Positions 32,201 through 35,207 of a stretch of DNA of 39,572 nucleotides are shown here, one piece after another. Made by a program: the position numbers and the translations under genes. Origin of the DNA: Nanobdellati archaeon (GTDB lineage Archaea; B1Sed10-29; JAGVWA01); contig JAGVWA010000019.1 of assembly GCA_018304505.1 (NCBI GenBank), positions 1 to 39,572 on the forward strand, given 5' to 3'. Within the stretch, counting starts at the first letter, position 1; each line of letters begins with the position of its first letter. The notes under the pieces were generated by a model, which worked only from the letters and a program-made list of their open reading frames with translations, had not been told where the DNA came from and did no database searches.

Positions 32201-34774
32201 ATGTAAGGTTCCCCCCGACCCTGTTGCAAGATATATCATTCCATCATAAGCAACTACTGCTGTTGGTGCTGAAGGGAGTTGCCCCCCGATAGGATTAATT
32301 TGAATTCCATCTGTATAAATAAATAGGGGGCTAGTCGTAAAAACTGCGGGTAATGCATACAAATCTCCATTAAAGACCATTAGATTATTAAGTGGTTGAA
32401 GTGAAGTGAATTCAGTTATCCAGGAACTAGAACCATCCCATCGCACAATGCTGGTTAGACCAAGACTATTATCTCTTGCTATTCCATATATCCTGCCTTT
32501 GAAAACAATTATTGATGTTAAGCCAGAAGAACCAACCTGCGACGCCTTTGCAAGCCACTGATTATTTACTTCATCAAATTCAAGCAGCTGGCCAGAACTA
32601 CCCGTAGAAGCATAAAGTTTTCCATTGTATAAAATCATTGAGGTGATTACTTCAGTTCCTGGGAAGCTTGGCAGCGTGTCTGCACGCTTCACCCACTGCG
32701 CGCCAGTTTCATCCCACTCTAATAGTTTGCCTCCGGGTAACGTTCCTCCATAGAGCTTTCCCTTAAACGAAACTAAAGACGTGATTTGCGACTGTGATTC
32801 AAGGCTGCCTGCCCGTTGTACCCACCCAACACCAGCAACGAATTCAAGCAAGTGGCCCACTGATGGGCTTGTGCCTGCGAACAGCCTGCCGTTATGAACA
32901 GCCATGGACCCGATAAGTTGGTCATTCAGGTATGCCGATGCTGCTTCTGTCCAAGCCGTGTCACCCTTGGTCCATTTAAGTAGTCGGCCCCCGTCAGAGG
33001 CTGCCCCTGCATAAATCGACCCATTGAATACAACCATTCTATTTATAGACACAGTATCAAATTTGCTAGCGACTTCTACATGATTTATGAAATAACCATC
33101 ATTGACGCCAAATTGTAATCTCTGTCCACCTTCAGATGCTGAGCCTATAAATCCCAAAGTCACGCCTTCATGCGCAGCAGTGGTCGAGTATGAAGTTAGT
33201 ATATCTCCAGCAGCATCATCATTTGGTAGATTTGGTTTTGCCCATACTTCCAAAGAGAAGGGCTCTGTGCCCATTGCCCAATCGCGCCCGTCACCGAAAT
33301 TCACGACATCATCAATACCATCAAGCAGTACGCCAAAGCCCCCGGCTTTACCAAAAACGCCGTTAGTGCTGCCAGTGGTGACACCATCATTAACGCGCTC
33401 TGAAGAATCGATAACCTGTTCCGTGCCGATGTCCTCGAAGTGCGCCGCCAGCAAGTGATCCCCAGAAACCTGCCAGTGCAGCGAGTTCCAGATTGCAGGT
33501 TCAATTGCGTCATGCACCCTCGATTCATACGTGCCTGTTGTTTGCCCAGAAACTAGCTGCAATTCACCTGTTGGCGTTAGTTCTGTATTTACAAATGTTC
33601 CGTTGAAATCACCAGCTTTCGTGTCAATGCTAAATGATGGGCCAACCAATGTTATGGCATTACTTGATTCCGGGTTATAAACATCTATTGTTCTTGACGT
33701 AAAATTCGAGAGCGGGAAAACAACTTCAAGTGTTGGGTTGGTTGATGGGGTTGCCCCGACAGCATCAATGATGTCTGCTTCACAATTGGCTACAATAAAA
33801 GGCCTCACAGCAGGATTTAGGACAAACCCCCCAGCTCCACCTATGACAATTACTACTGACCCACAAACGATTTCATAATTAGTAGTGCCAGCTGTCCTTA
33901 CAACGCTTAATTTAATTGAGGCATTGCCATCACCATTAAAATCAAGATATCTTACTGTGGCAGGCGCATTATTTATACCTGATAATGAGATGACAAAGTG
34001 CGGTGCAGTCCTTACTGTACCAAGTTCATGTATCCCCGCCCGATCCGTTCCCCTCCAGTTTGCTGGATCAGAAACGCCACTTTGAGTTACATAGTTTGCA
34101 AATGAGCTGAAATCAGCTGCATTTCCATCTTGTTCATCAACAACGAGTTCCCTCGTCAAGGTGTGATTGAAAAGGTTAGTGGTCTGGAACTCGATTTCTT
34201 TATATTCTGATGCTGACGCGAATTCAATGGTTGCGTAGTCGAAGTCCCTGTCTGGGGACGCGAAAACAACATCAGGGTTCGTAAGTGTGGCCCTCAACCT
34301 AACCTGGGTCACGCCGAGGTTGTTTAATTCTGCAACGCTCTGGCCGTTTCGCACGTCAGGAATGAGGACAGTTGTTCCAGTTGAGTCCATGATGTCTACT
34401 ACTACCGTGCCATTGTGAGGAACCCTAGTAATCTTGATTTTGTCCCAGAAGTTGTTTGCTGGAATGTCAATGAAGTCAGACATCACAACGCCCGCAGTAA
34501 CGCCTTGTTGCAGTGTTATGTGCGTCGGCAAATTCGGGTCTGTAACTATCGTGATGTTGCTCGATAAAGCAGAGTCGACCCTTGTTGGGTCTGCAAAGTT
34601 GTCACAGAAGCTGTTTGGATTGGGACAGTCCGGCAGTGGCCCGGTGATGAAACCAGTAAGCGCGAACAACGCCCCTGGGTTTGTCACTGTGAAGTAGCCC
34701 AATACAACAAGTAAGGCGATTACAAGCGTCATTGCTGTTAATTGCGTCTGGGTCTGTCCTTTTGTGCCGATCAT
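14213..34774 (-). CDS. 6853-aa giant modular surface protein (LamG, kelch-like propellers, calcium-loop modules, poly-Asp end)
   Basis: An uninterrupted 20.6-kb frame, a protein of roughly 700 kDa. The start MIGTKGQTQTQ plus a hydrophobic stretch (to about residue 45) resembles class III pilin-like signals cut before Gln. Order seen: one DxNxDG module (about 215-380); LamG interrupted by a seven-blade kelch-like propeller (about 439-952); about 11 more modules (1030-3030); a thrombospondin-3-like Ca segment (3055-3094); CARDB; tandem-95/cadherin-like repeats; a second LamG with nested propeller (3549-4078); more cadherin-like repeats; PKD; Ig-like repeats interleaved with three modules (5295-6050); CARDB; a helical stalk; a Cys-rich knot (CSVDADCDDG); ten Asp. 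There is no C-terminal membrane segment. GGGGC lies a few bases before the ATG. Probably a calcium-dependent adhesin or fibre. Confidence 0.85.
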   Translation of the reverse strand: MIGTKGQTQTQLTAMTLVIALLVVLGYFTVTNPGALFALTGFITGPLPDCPNPNSFCDNFADPTRVDSALSSNITIVTDPNLPTHITLQQGVTAGVVMSDFIDIPANNFWDKIKITRVPHNGTVVVDIMDSTGTTVLIPDVRNGQSVAELNNLGVTQVRLRATLTNPDVVFASPDRDFDYATIEFASASEYKEIEFQTTNLFNHTLTRELVVDEQDGNAADFSSFANYVTQSGVSDPANWRGTDRAGIHELGTVRTAPHFVISLSGINNAPATVRYLDFNGDGNASIKLSVVRTAGTTNYEIVCGSVVIVIGGAGGFVLNPAVRPFIVANCEADIIDAVGATPSTNPTLEVVFPLSNFTSRTIDVYNPESSNAITLVGPSFSIDTKAGDFNGTFVNTELTPTGELQLVSGQTTGTYESRVHDAIEPAIWNSLHWQVSGDHLLAAHFEDIGTEQVIDSSERVNDGVTTGSTNGVFGKAGGFGVLLDGIDDVVNFGDGRDWAMGTEPFSLEVWAKPNLPNDDAAGDILTSYSTTAAHEGVTLGFIGSASEGGQRLQFGVNDGYFINHVEVASKFDTVSINRMVVFNGSIYAGAASDGGRLLKWTKGDTAWTEAASAYLNDQLIGSMAVHNGRLFAGTSPSVGHLLEFVAGVGWVQRAGSLESQSQITSLVSFKGKLYGGTLPGGKLLEWDETGAQWVKRADTLPSFPGTEVITSMILYNGKLYASTGSSGQLLEFDEVNNQWLAKASQVGSSGLTSIIVFKGRIYGIARDNSLGLTSIVRWDGSSSWITEFTSLQPLNNLMVFNGDLYALPAVFTTSPLFIYTDGIQINPIGGQLPSAPTAVVAYDGMIYLATGSGGTLHSVGSGSVAMQDIPYTNTGMAHIVGVREATQLKLYVDGVLVDTSDSFLQGSLDLNQLTALGSTGQFVDYFDGILDEIKLHPRALSSAEVLERYSSGLQGFNDGLLDRNKVVTIGVRTCDDPQCSGEGYTQELTGSPGFMNLTENRYFQYKINFDSNNPSVSPKVHSVVARMGLPAAQVLEDVEQTFPFLLAAVDDEVLLDANASEYTAELNAYQSAFPQDNEAIFESWGNIEDGEFALFTGFSNYLNFFLEVNPGSRQTRGYDLNNDLVSDLAVTSRVVIGGTAAPTNFLVLNDRTPLTIDGLANEYTTQDNYTAEDILVFPWGTAKEYAAYDSVNNRMVIYLRGIEEETRFVSFFDPIENEPVEVLAITSDASQGQVIVDCQGTTIVDTDQAINSGTEPCLDVQVTAVVAPDNGVEVSINTTDLIAVTGRGFVVVNNIVISDESVSLVVPGETEYPAARFGFALPSLTSVAIDASDAEYVAELAPGSTSTLPAADITAGFWGDATDYAAYSSNMGEITVYLKALTGQAFRNFDLDADNVPDLKLGSFAGSSSEIDCVGEFVAFAPTAGAVSDTCRGVPIRYAIGSSSIEVAFKEVLLPVGQLLMTSQDSLFKVDLQTGLPVPSSASITCADNPSFANGELCAGHTINYITDGGAIEFKALGFSIGDAVRVSNPDSPKSINISLIGEQVVVTATQESVVLDGNGTENSTTIDQNVSDQENWPGNDTAVYDNTTEQLILFYELDGVLDFQLTDVEGELVIDGDETAGAEYDPGAASYVELTIPDDDIENWGASQSVDDRASYDSVSGKIGILLEAGTGDEIQRRIDLDGDGIEDLALFSNDTSGASAAYCKAGDASVSLITYDLASASITVDAVDTSEYTGAGINDTKTLLPFATDARLQDFAAFDPAGYIAVYADVTAFSNGPTETRRFDFDNDGTYDLHLTPRGSDLKVVFECPGSFSVTLGNMPLIGADAVCVTSGGASVPLHYRLSGGRGEFNLSTSALPGGTMTQTATNWNGQQIRLMSPGATQPLGAVELPSGINTCAGTTVDVAKTGAIIEVGLNSTFIKSGYVTVASEASAYAVRLLTPVATQNYLAHILNTIFAGAGDSSIDGEIDPETEYGPFPERDYVVSTLPFGEWPDWQGNDSASMAAYNALSNEIRLASITEGTVVYERRIDLDNDQEPDARWITNNIDTQNPVTTIQCLAPGELFTALTLAGVDISGSFECKGVTVTYATSAVKDVELGLKKSGATGYVVLTTPTSTRRIGLIPEGSFQPLALTTPEPPQTFEFAVSNTATSLLVDGVMNEPTEYPAYPDHDYLDGNLPLSDQGNWFSNEMLDFVVYDPAFSKIGLGYSIQDNAAPERLVDFNNDGTFDLYFSSYATTPLPADHILRSQISCLVPGSEFTDGGSFNLVTSVTNDVSGFFICGQVSVEYATEFGTDIELSLTAGPTTGFIVLGTNSSANKVKLIPAGATNSLALASETRDVSYPTLHFMSPDDKELEHYNVLMLQSTFTHFVANKDNLLKIDGNKTEYGGADEYVAGSIVSDPANWPGEDFVISDDAQDMVGIFVGSAGLSTLNSRLERRYDLNLDGTPDFTIVMIYRFGNIDAILRCGTYGDIVYWDGGMPISSIFSTMTMLYECNGFTIYDSHGPQGVEIGLVAGQLSTPITVSNPASANKIDLAYFANQPAPSAIFNFFTESSYGPINVDGVADFDEYVGGDYIKASVPPASLSSWDVASGTTDVASTDLNNDLIGIFSRVRNTVVERLIDFNEDAKPDLYYKLDGLCDGGICNGRVSATISCLVSGDDWSHTGTFGTTGNIQAFRGCGGVGIEYSSLLTGTSTSFKSFELVIKIDTWDSDSIFVGSNDTTQRIQLLKPIIQRTFKFGVKPSESPMELDGGFSSQEYGGEWQSDYLAIFDNDFERPQWGDTFEASAFDESTGKLAVYFEAGEGPSERFIDLDNDGISDMRLFTSVASTEFPGVINESEIQCLYPGQEFLDSNNGISQISGAFNCANVPIEYFSLSPIGESSAIEFTMDSTGNFGFVTVSAPTAVDVVSLVIPAAQDEEGYREIDADFDGFPELIIVYGSQRIYCTATGEFIFSDVSPDHGLGSAECGGLEVEFAVSDTGRSAELAIAKDSMTSNYVTVTNPDSTTSINVFLPEGVVPEPAPTTSQLIIPVNIETDYLPPALDFWELSWTLNDTDGDGIADPIDNCPDVFNPSQADSNGFQDGTGAGDACEEIPDVLVSAIQVLQNPVQRGNLANISITVSSIGNKAPGAFTVTITDQTESPAVIIDQRTVTFTNAIDSTAYTVQYDTTGKLDGSHTLRGFADSGNVVEELDEANNILTTTLTIEIPNTAPFFNGTIPTQNLIEDQVTPVTLLLSQFAFDAETASTDLFYTLVSNSNPTLVSAVFGVSCTANCKESVTGGLKIGIAQAEASGSSQLCVNVNDGFLTSAQQCFNVIVESVDDAPVISAIPLQTFVEDTVYTGLSLDNFVTDVDTAPSGLIWASTQPGNLTIVINSVPPHQVTVTPQANFFGTRIATFNVTDGTSFDEVDVTFNVTPVNDNPIIIGLPGSILLGEGENITLNLTQNVTDVEDLPQDVLWTVSNVDLVEAEFLDAGQVITPGSATDTTQGDFNQGTFSSTESTATGEVQLSTGQTTGTFTSRVIDAGSAAAWNTATWTALEPSSAGGGLTGGVLLAHMDDASGVITDSSGNSNNGVNNGATYSAPAQLGFGTAMSFDGIDDYIDFSDDPDFDFGTGTFTLEAWVNPDAAGDDNIGDIISKFDTAAKKGYHLTVLDNYGSSHSNKRNIEFGIDNNAPSTTLTKVADRFSASDTFMLALIDFNGSLYGTATNGAANSLFRWSGSAWVRAAGDYTGANELHSMAVHNNKLYAGTSGSDNLGHLLEWNGVDAWIPRVTTNLNAQQGIESMVSFNGRLFGATRPNARLFEWTGGSVWTQRAGTPAGVTTDQIESLAVYNGKLYGATVTTGKLLEWNETGSSWTERAPQITVGGAGQTINSIAVYNGKLYAAGRGVLLEWNGVNAWVNRTSQFPLETLLADLAVYNGRLYAAAVSNKKLLEWDEANSAWLDRGSPIGATVAIRPAKLTVHNGKLYVSTRQAALNDGAGALYEAKTGIEATNDVELSTGTWHHIVGVKDTSTLKLYIDGALVDTSDVFTASSFNLDNAVPLTVGKGTHDYYNGLMDEVIVYNRALTGTEVADRFTGGPASTSGGFDTNLTMQFRSCNDAVCSGESFGSEFSTSPQSIAVVPDNRYFQYRANLVTSDSAETPQLLDATIDFETSLPANSGTQLKITVPIGVSGGEDEITLTAIDTDGGNDTENMTIIIGVANSPPTIDPIPSQNATEDVVFNLNVGPFVSDPDNDDLTITSNSVYQISSAILCASPYSSCVLSFLYPEGVLADTFNVTVNDGEFVVFRTVNVTVTPVNDGPVIDPALPDVSFPEDSFDDTLVLDNFVTDADNTKAELIWTFSGNTNIFVSIGSAAQQHKVNFTAAQDFNGQETITFVVRDPENLNDTDTIIVTVTVSNDAPQAQVIPPITFAEDTVFTGLDLDGFVTDIDTPLSALVWTAAPVANLSVFINASTHGVTITPDADFNGIRTIVFTVNDSEFTDSTSVLVNVTPVNDAPTLAAIPDIDVNESSNTTTNFRSVDLAPFANDVDNDALTFSAVGSTNVNVNITGTILTVWGDPLFIGTETIQVAVTDTSNEQASRNVNVNVLDVNTPPTITSVTITPADPRTTDTLTCVATATDLDVGDTISFAYEWEQTLANGTQIIRSESTPTINSAETKKNEIWQCTATPFDSFPSQGTSATAVTTILNSAPVAVAESDAVTVQVGDSLGFSSANSPDADLDTLFYTWNFGDSTSFGPTTSTGVAHTYTSTGSKTVVLNVSDLEASDTDSLTINVVKEGTTMTANDANCVFSDSCLLSATLQEDDGPAVVGETITLTAGTQSCNAVTDGAGFASCSFNVSQAPGSATITASFAGTANYTSSSDTATLTIAKETLFLSLDTVLARFSDPTPAVSGSAEENDGPTPTQAAQARVFVDADGDTLQGVGETCDANIVSGLFTCQPAASIQLAQGTYSITVNLLSNTFYTAAQATGTLNVDPEQTIITADSKTCTETQTCALSGNIQSDDAEFRSVSVSQGVDTNYNSIFEALETCSTTSSASTGDFACTPAAPLAGRVPGTVSNAIFANFSGDAFWQQAMAFADLTVADDDTQGPTLSVPAVVNESASNLNILVSVSFTDEFTGNSDISEAKLYFAFNNPGVSDTVNDGELDIISGTATLLSSFIGDAKEGDTIYWIVKVTDNDNDHTGDKASTFSSVVSTLITDDDTTAPEVTLTSPVNNQVLGPDDIPFTVTAVATDTGSGINKVEFFQFNGVPVSIGIDTVPGPGNVYSVSWNPSFTLGANEFMLREYGGNGRGLTTGYVSSDDYTVLDPTNYQGTNFATRQASPNYNYVNFFEPGSISDQVRLIDLNGDNQDDLRITIDFVTQDFAIECKNLSGGSYELVAGFQNGTWPTRTDSSCNTVGLTGVKGATGNGMELFVNRAKVLLLFGNDFIGIKSQAATTYIKLKSIIVPPTGGVFNLRAVATDNDNSPSTAQDEVFNITVDLQPPVIQSIDADDTQIYTSTTITANVTDNFAVGTATATVFAPNGALAGVIPLTPTFTAGSTQATFVGTFSNTSQLGAYLVSVTTVDQTGQSATDTATFQAQDTLLPVIQGVDFPGDDPTAILSILNLNPLNKTVNIYEPLDEAAFVSDNYQLTSVYGEFITPSVTAFTQQCEDNVGPVAFQAAELNFTCPFTQTAELGTYTARVFATDDEVPVEGFDLRIGSVTTFTGTQGALTLAQDDYTIIDPASYTGINLAGTIGLPSKNYVIYFQPNTVTDAVRLVDINTDGSDDFRLTVDPATNNFAFECRPFSGGAYSLIANFKNSTYPNATNSNCNGIGFTGIKAASGSGVQIFFNRNKIFSLFDKDYIGIKSLAATEFITLKQIPLTFKLEAGKTVSAYNGGDSPFNSSYDYSVLNPAFYATSRDFAARATVTNPNYLLFFEPSSTSDTQRIVDLNGDGEDDFRVTVDPATNNFAFECRPFSGGAYSLVANFKNSTFPNVTNSNCNGIGFTGVKAANTTSTPAGVQFFFSKAHIFTLFGNEFINIKNPASPRYIKLTQEASFQGSVPTYVSVSETFTVADQTAPTIVGILLAENYTVNDTITLLAGVSDNYQLTQVETTVLHPNGTLFTGLCQQSVAPVAFSSVNLAYECNITDEIGSTADTGTYQITITATDGTFTTDAIVETEVTVFGEDTTAPEILAAQAESPVEVYNTSRINATAFDNIALNNTGLAFITNSNGTIVEIVTLAEFASRTVPGGEEADFEGDFTETLFPDLYNAELIILDAAGNEARVNVTVLVRDSIAPVVTVTPVPGTVEVFTASSIQLDVTDNYDIDAITASYVAPSGGAPVQLCSFTDNTMPDVNLRTQDTFSAACALNTTELGIYAITVTANDSEGNTIIEGATVTAQDTIAPEIVDLALQAETSTLLNGTFTVVFGSQLNLTGAFTDNFDIDTAVVTTTTSLGTTQQIVNYPASPEFSFSGLLTLLDTATLGPHTVTVEVFDSSGNSADSVSEGFAIEYTVAFEVQLEIVSITVAPTVAPLHPPLTDNSTYAAGESFNIIVQVRNTGAFNTSTATLSTDTVSVLLSFANTSVPLPTIAPGATVTGTLSATVPVTASVDDFENVIINLIANAAEIEPPVEPAENTTTVTIVGTNGLVAEKLALVALANSINLNNVKPLEHSDFKVMGNKIEQVEKAGLKMEKEFLESQVQLPMGSIDSLRAAGHQTEKDCQSAILAIHKAEEREARAIKKGKTQLAGYLQQLQDIMRQVKRIDMIIMSTLIDQDVSNSKKACHVEDDDDTAFEDPSNNVRFLKDFHEIIRQLKKQAKIDAPFCSVDADCDDGLSYNVDVCKSNGFCKYKKAPPAGGDDDDDDDDDD
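14216..14245 (-). repeat. Poly-aspartate C-terminus of the giant protein
   Basis: Ten consecutive Asp codons (GAC/GAT mixed) directly before the TAA, after the Gly-Gly of PPAGG. The mix of two codons argues against a recent pure triplet expansion. An acidic tail could bind calcium or a positively charged partner; function unknown. Confidence 0.9.
14380..14895 (-). other. Helical stalk region of the giant protein
   Basis: After some 6,600 residues of beta-rich sequence the protein turns helical, rich in Leu, Lys and Glu (EQVEKAGLKMEKEFLESQ, HKAEEREARAIKKGKTQ, LQDIMRQVKRIDMI), a possible coiled coil. An acidic insert (EDDDDTAF) and the Cys-rich knot follow. It may mediate oligomerisation or attachment. 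Confidence 0.6.
16630..18900 (-). repeat. Three DxNxDG modules interleaved with Ig-like repeats in the giant's C-terminal third
   Basis: Each copy reads DYTVLDPxxYxGxNxA, then NYxxxFEPxSxSDxxRLxDLNGDGxDDFRxTVD, a first Cys (FECRPFSGGAYSL), a second Cys (NSNCNGIGFTGVKA), then xFxxxFGxxFIxIKSxAxTxxIxL. The two downstream copies are very similar in DNA: 16806-16837 equals 17319-17350, and 16895-16933 equals 17408-17446, both at an in-frame offset of 513 bp. Confidence 0.85.
20440..20700 (-). other. PKD domain in the giant protein
   Basis: A single clear PKD (polycystic kidney disease) Ig-like domain: VQVGDSLGFSSANSPD, then LFYTWNFGDST, then HTYTSTGSKTVVLNVSD. The WNFGD and HTY motifs are diagnostic. 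PKD domains are common spacers in archaeal surface proteins. Confidence 0.85.
20998..22175 (-). repeat. Cadherin-like/tandem-95 repeats, second block
   Basis: About four repeats of roughly 95 residues with the hallmark VxVTPVNDAP/VNDGP end and an xxEDTxFxxLxLDxFVTDxD strand (for example FAEDTVFTGLDLDGFVTDID). This is the tandem-95 or cadherin-like type of extracellular repeat, which often binds calcium at domain junctions. Confidence 0.8.
22540..24129 (-). other. Second LamG-like domain with a seven-blade propeller inserted
   Basis: The first half of a concanavalin-like LamG fold (MSFDGIDDYIDFSDDPDF, FTLEAWVNP) is followed by about 296 residues of kelch-like blades (about 22815-23702). The second half of LamG then resumes (WHHIVGVKDTSTLKLYIDG, DGALVDTSD, GLMDEVIVYNRALT). 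The blades repeat IxSxAVYNGKLYAAT...LLEWNxxxxxWxxR seven times. Confidence 0.8.
24365..25160 (-). repeat. Cadherin-like/tandem-95 repeats, first block
   Basis: Two to three repeats between CARDB and the second LamG, with the same LIEDQVT/FVEDTVYTGLSLDNFVTDVD and VTPVNDNP hallmarks as the later block. Confidence 0.75.
25170..25460 (-). other. CARDB-like domain in the giant protein
   Basis: PVQRGNLANISITVSSIGN followed by DGSHTLRGFADSGNVVEELDEANN is a typical CARDB (adhesion-related Ig-like) pattern, directly after the calcium-binding segment. Confidence 0.75.
25495..25613 (-). other. Thrombospondin-3-like calcium-binding segment
   Basis: DTDGDGIADPIDNCPDVFNP then ADSNGFQDGTGAGDAC matches the type-3 thrombospondin repeat, including the DNCP motif and a second Cys for the disulfide. 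These segments bind Ca2+ in known family members. It marks the switch from the module array to generic spacer domains. Confidence 0.85.
25690..31680 (-). repeat. Array of about 11 DxNxDG modules in the N-terminal half of the giant protein
   Basis: Degenerate tandem modules, mostly 150-200 residues long. A typical unit runs: LDGxxxEYxxxDYxxxxLPxxxxxNWxGNDxAxYD, xxxxIxLxxxxG, ERRIDLDNDGxxDLxxxS, xIxCLxPGxxFT, xFxCxGVxVxYAxS, VELGLxxGxxTGFVxVxxPxSxNKIxLxPxG. Clear loops include DFNNDGTFDLYF, DLDNDGISDMRL and DLDGDGIEDLAL; several early units are degenerate (SFFDPIENEPVEV). A further unit lies at about 33640-34130 before the first LamG. Confidence 0.8.
31920..33460 (-). other. First LamG-like domain with a seven-blade propeller inserted
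   Basis: LamG first half: LLDGIDDVVNFGDGRDW, FSLEVWAKPNLP. Inserted blades (about 32168-33057): seven repeats of the type IxSMAVHNGRLFAGT...GHLLEF...WVxRA. LamG second half: MAHIVGVREATQLKLYVDGVLVDTSD, FDGILDEIKLHPRALSSAEV. The nested propeller is about 297 residues, nearly the same size as in the second copy. Confidence 0.8.
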
Positions 34775-34815
34775 GGTTTTGCCCCATTGTTATTATTCAT
34801 GGTAAATCAACATGC

Positions 34816-34825
34816 CTATTTAAAG
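34816..34825 (-). promoter_or_regulatory. TATA box for the 6853-aa gene
   Basis: Minus strand CTTTAAATAG, in the 55-bp gap before the giant gene, would give a leader of about 20 nt to the ATG at 34774. The same TTTAAATAG core stands before the 1334-aa gene, so both large genes seem to have their own similar promoters. Confidence 0.5.
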
Positions 34826-34829
34826 TTAT

Positions 34830-35207
34830 TTATGGTAAGTTTATCACGGTCTCGATTAAGTTGCTTACGCCGATTGTGGCGTTGTGTGTTAATGACTCGC
34901 GGGTGATGAATGCCTCGATGTCGTTGTTCACGTTCACCTTCAACACCACCCCTCTTTCAAGTGCCAGCCTGCCGCATGATTCCGCGATGCCGAACGCCAT
35001 TGTCCGGTTTGCTTGTGACAGGCAGATTGCCTGCGCTGACAGCACGCTGGTGGTCAGCTGCATGTCGCCGAAGCCGTCATTGTCAAGGTCAATGTACCTT
35101 GTCTGCTCGCTGGTTGTGCCCCTTCCAAGGAATATCACTGTCTCGCTCGTAGAGAATCGCTGTACAGCCCTGTTAATTCCAGGATATGGACCGAAGTCTG
35201 CGGGCAA
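34830..35207 (-). pseudogene. Frame-shifted tail of the 1334-aa repeat protein (last module)
   Basis: This 125-codon frame has no convincing start (TTG, no ribosome binding site) yet continues the module pattern of the upstream gene: GPYPGINRAVQRFSTSETVIFLG, RYIDLDNDGFGDMQL, then two Cys (QAICLSQ, AESCGRL) and a closing strand. It is offset by one base from the 1334-aa frame, which stops at 35173. The opening third of a ninth module (LDGxxxEYxxxDxY) is not seen in either frame, so a small deletion with frameshift near 35200-35260 is likely. A sequencing error or programmed frameshift are alternatives. Confidence 0.65.
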
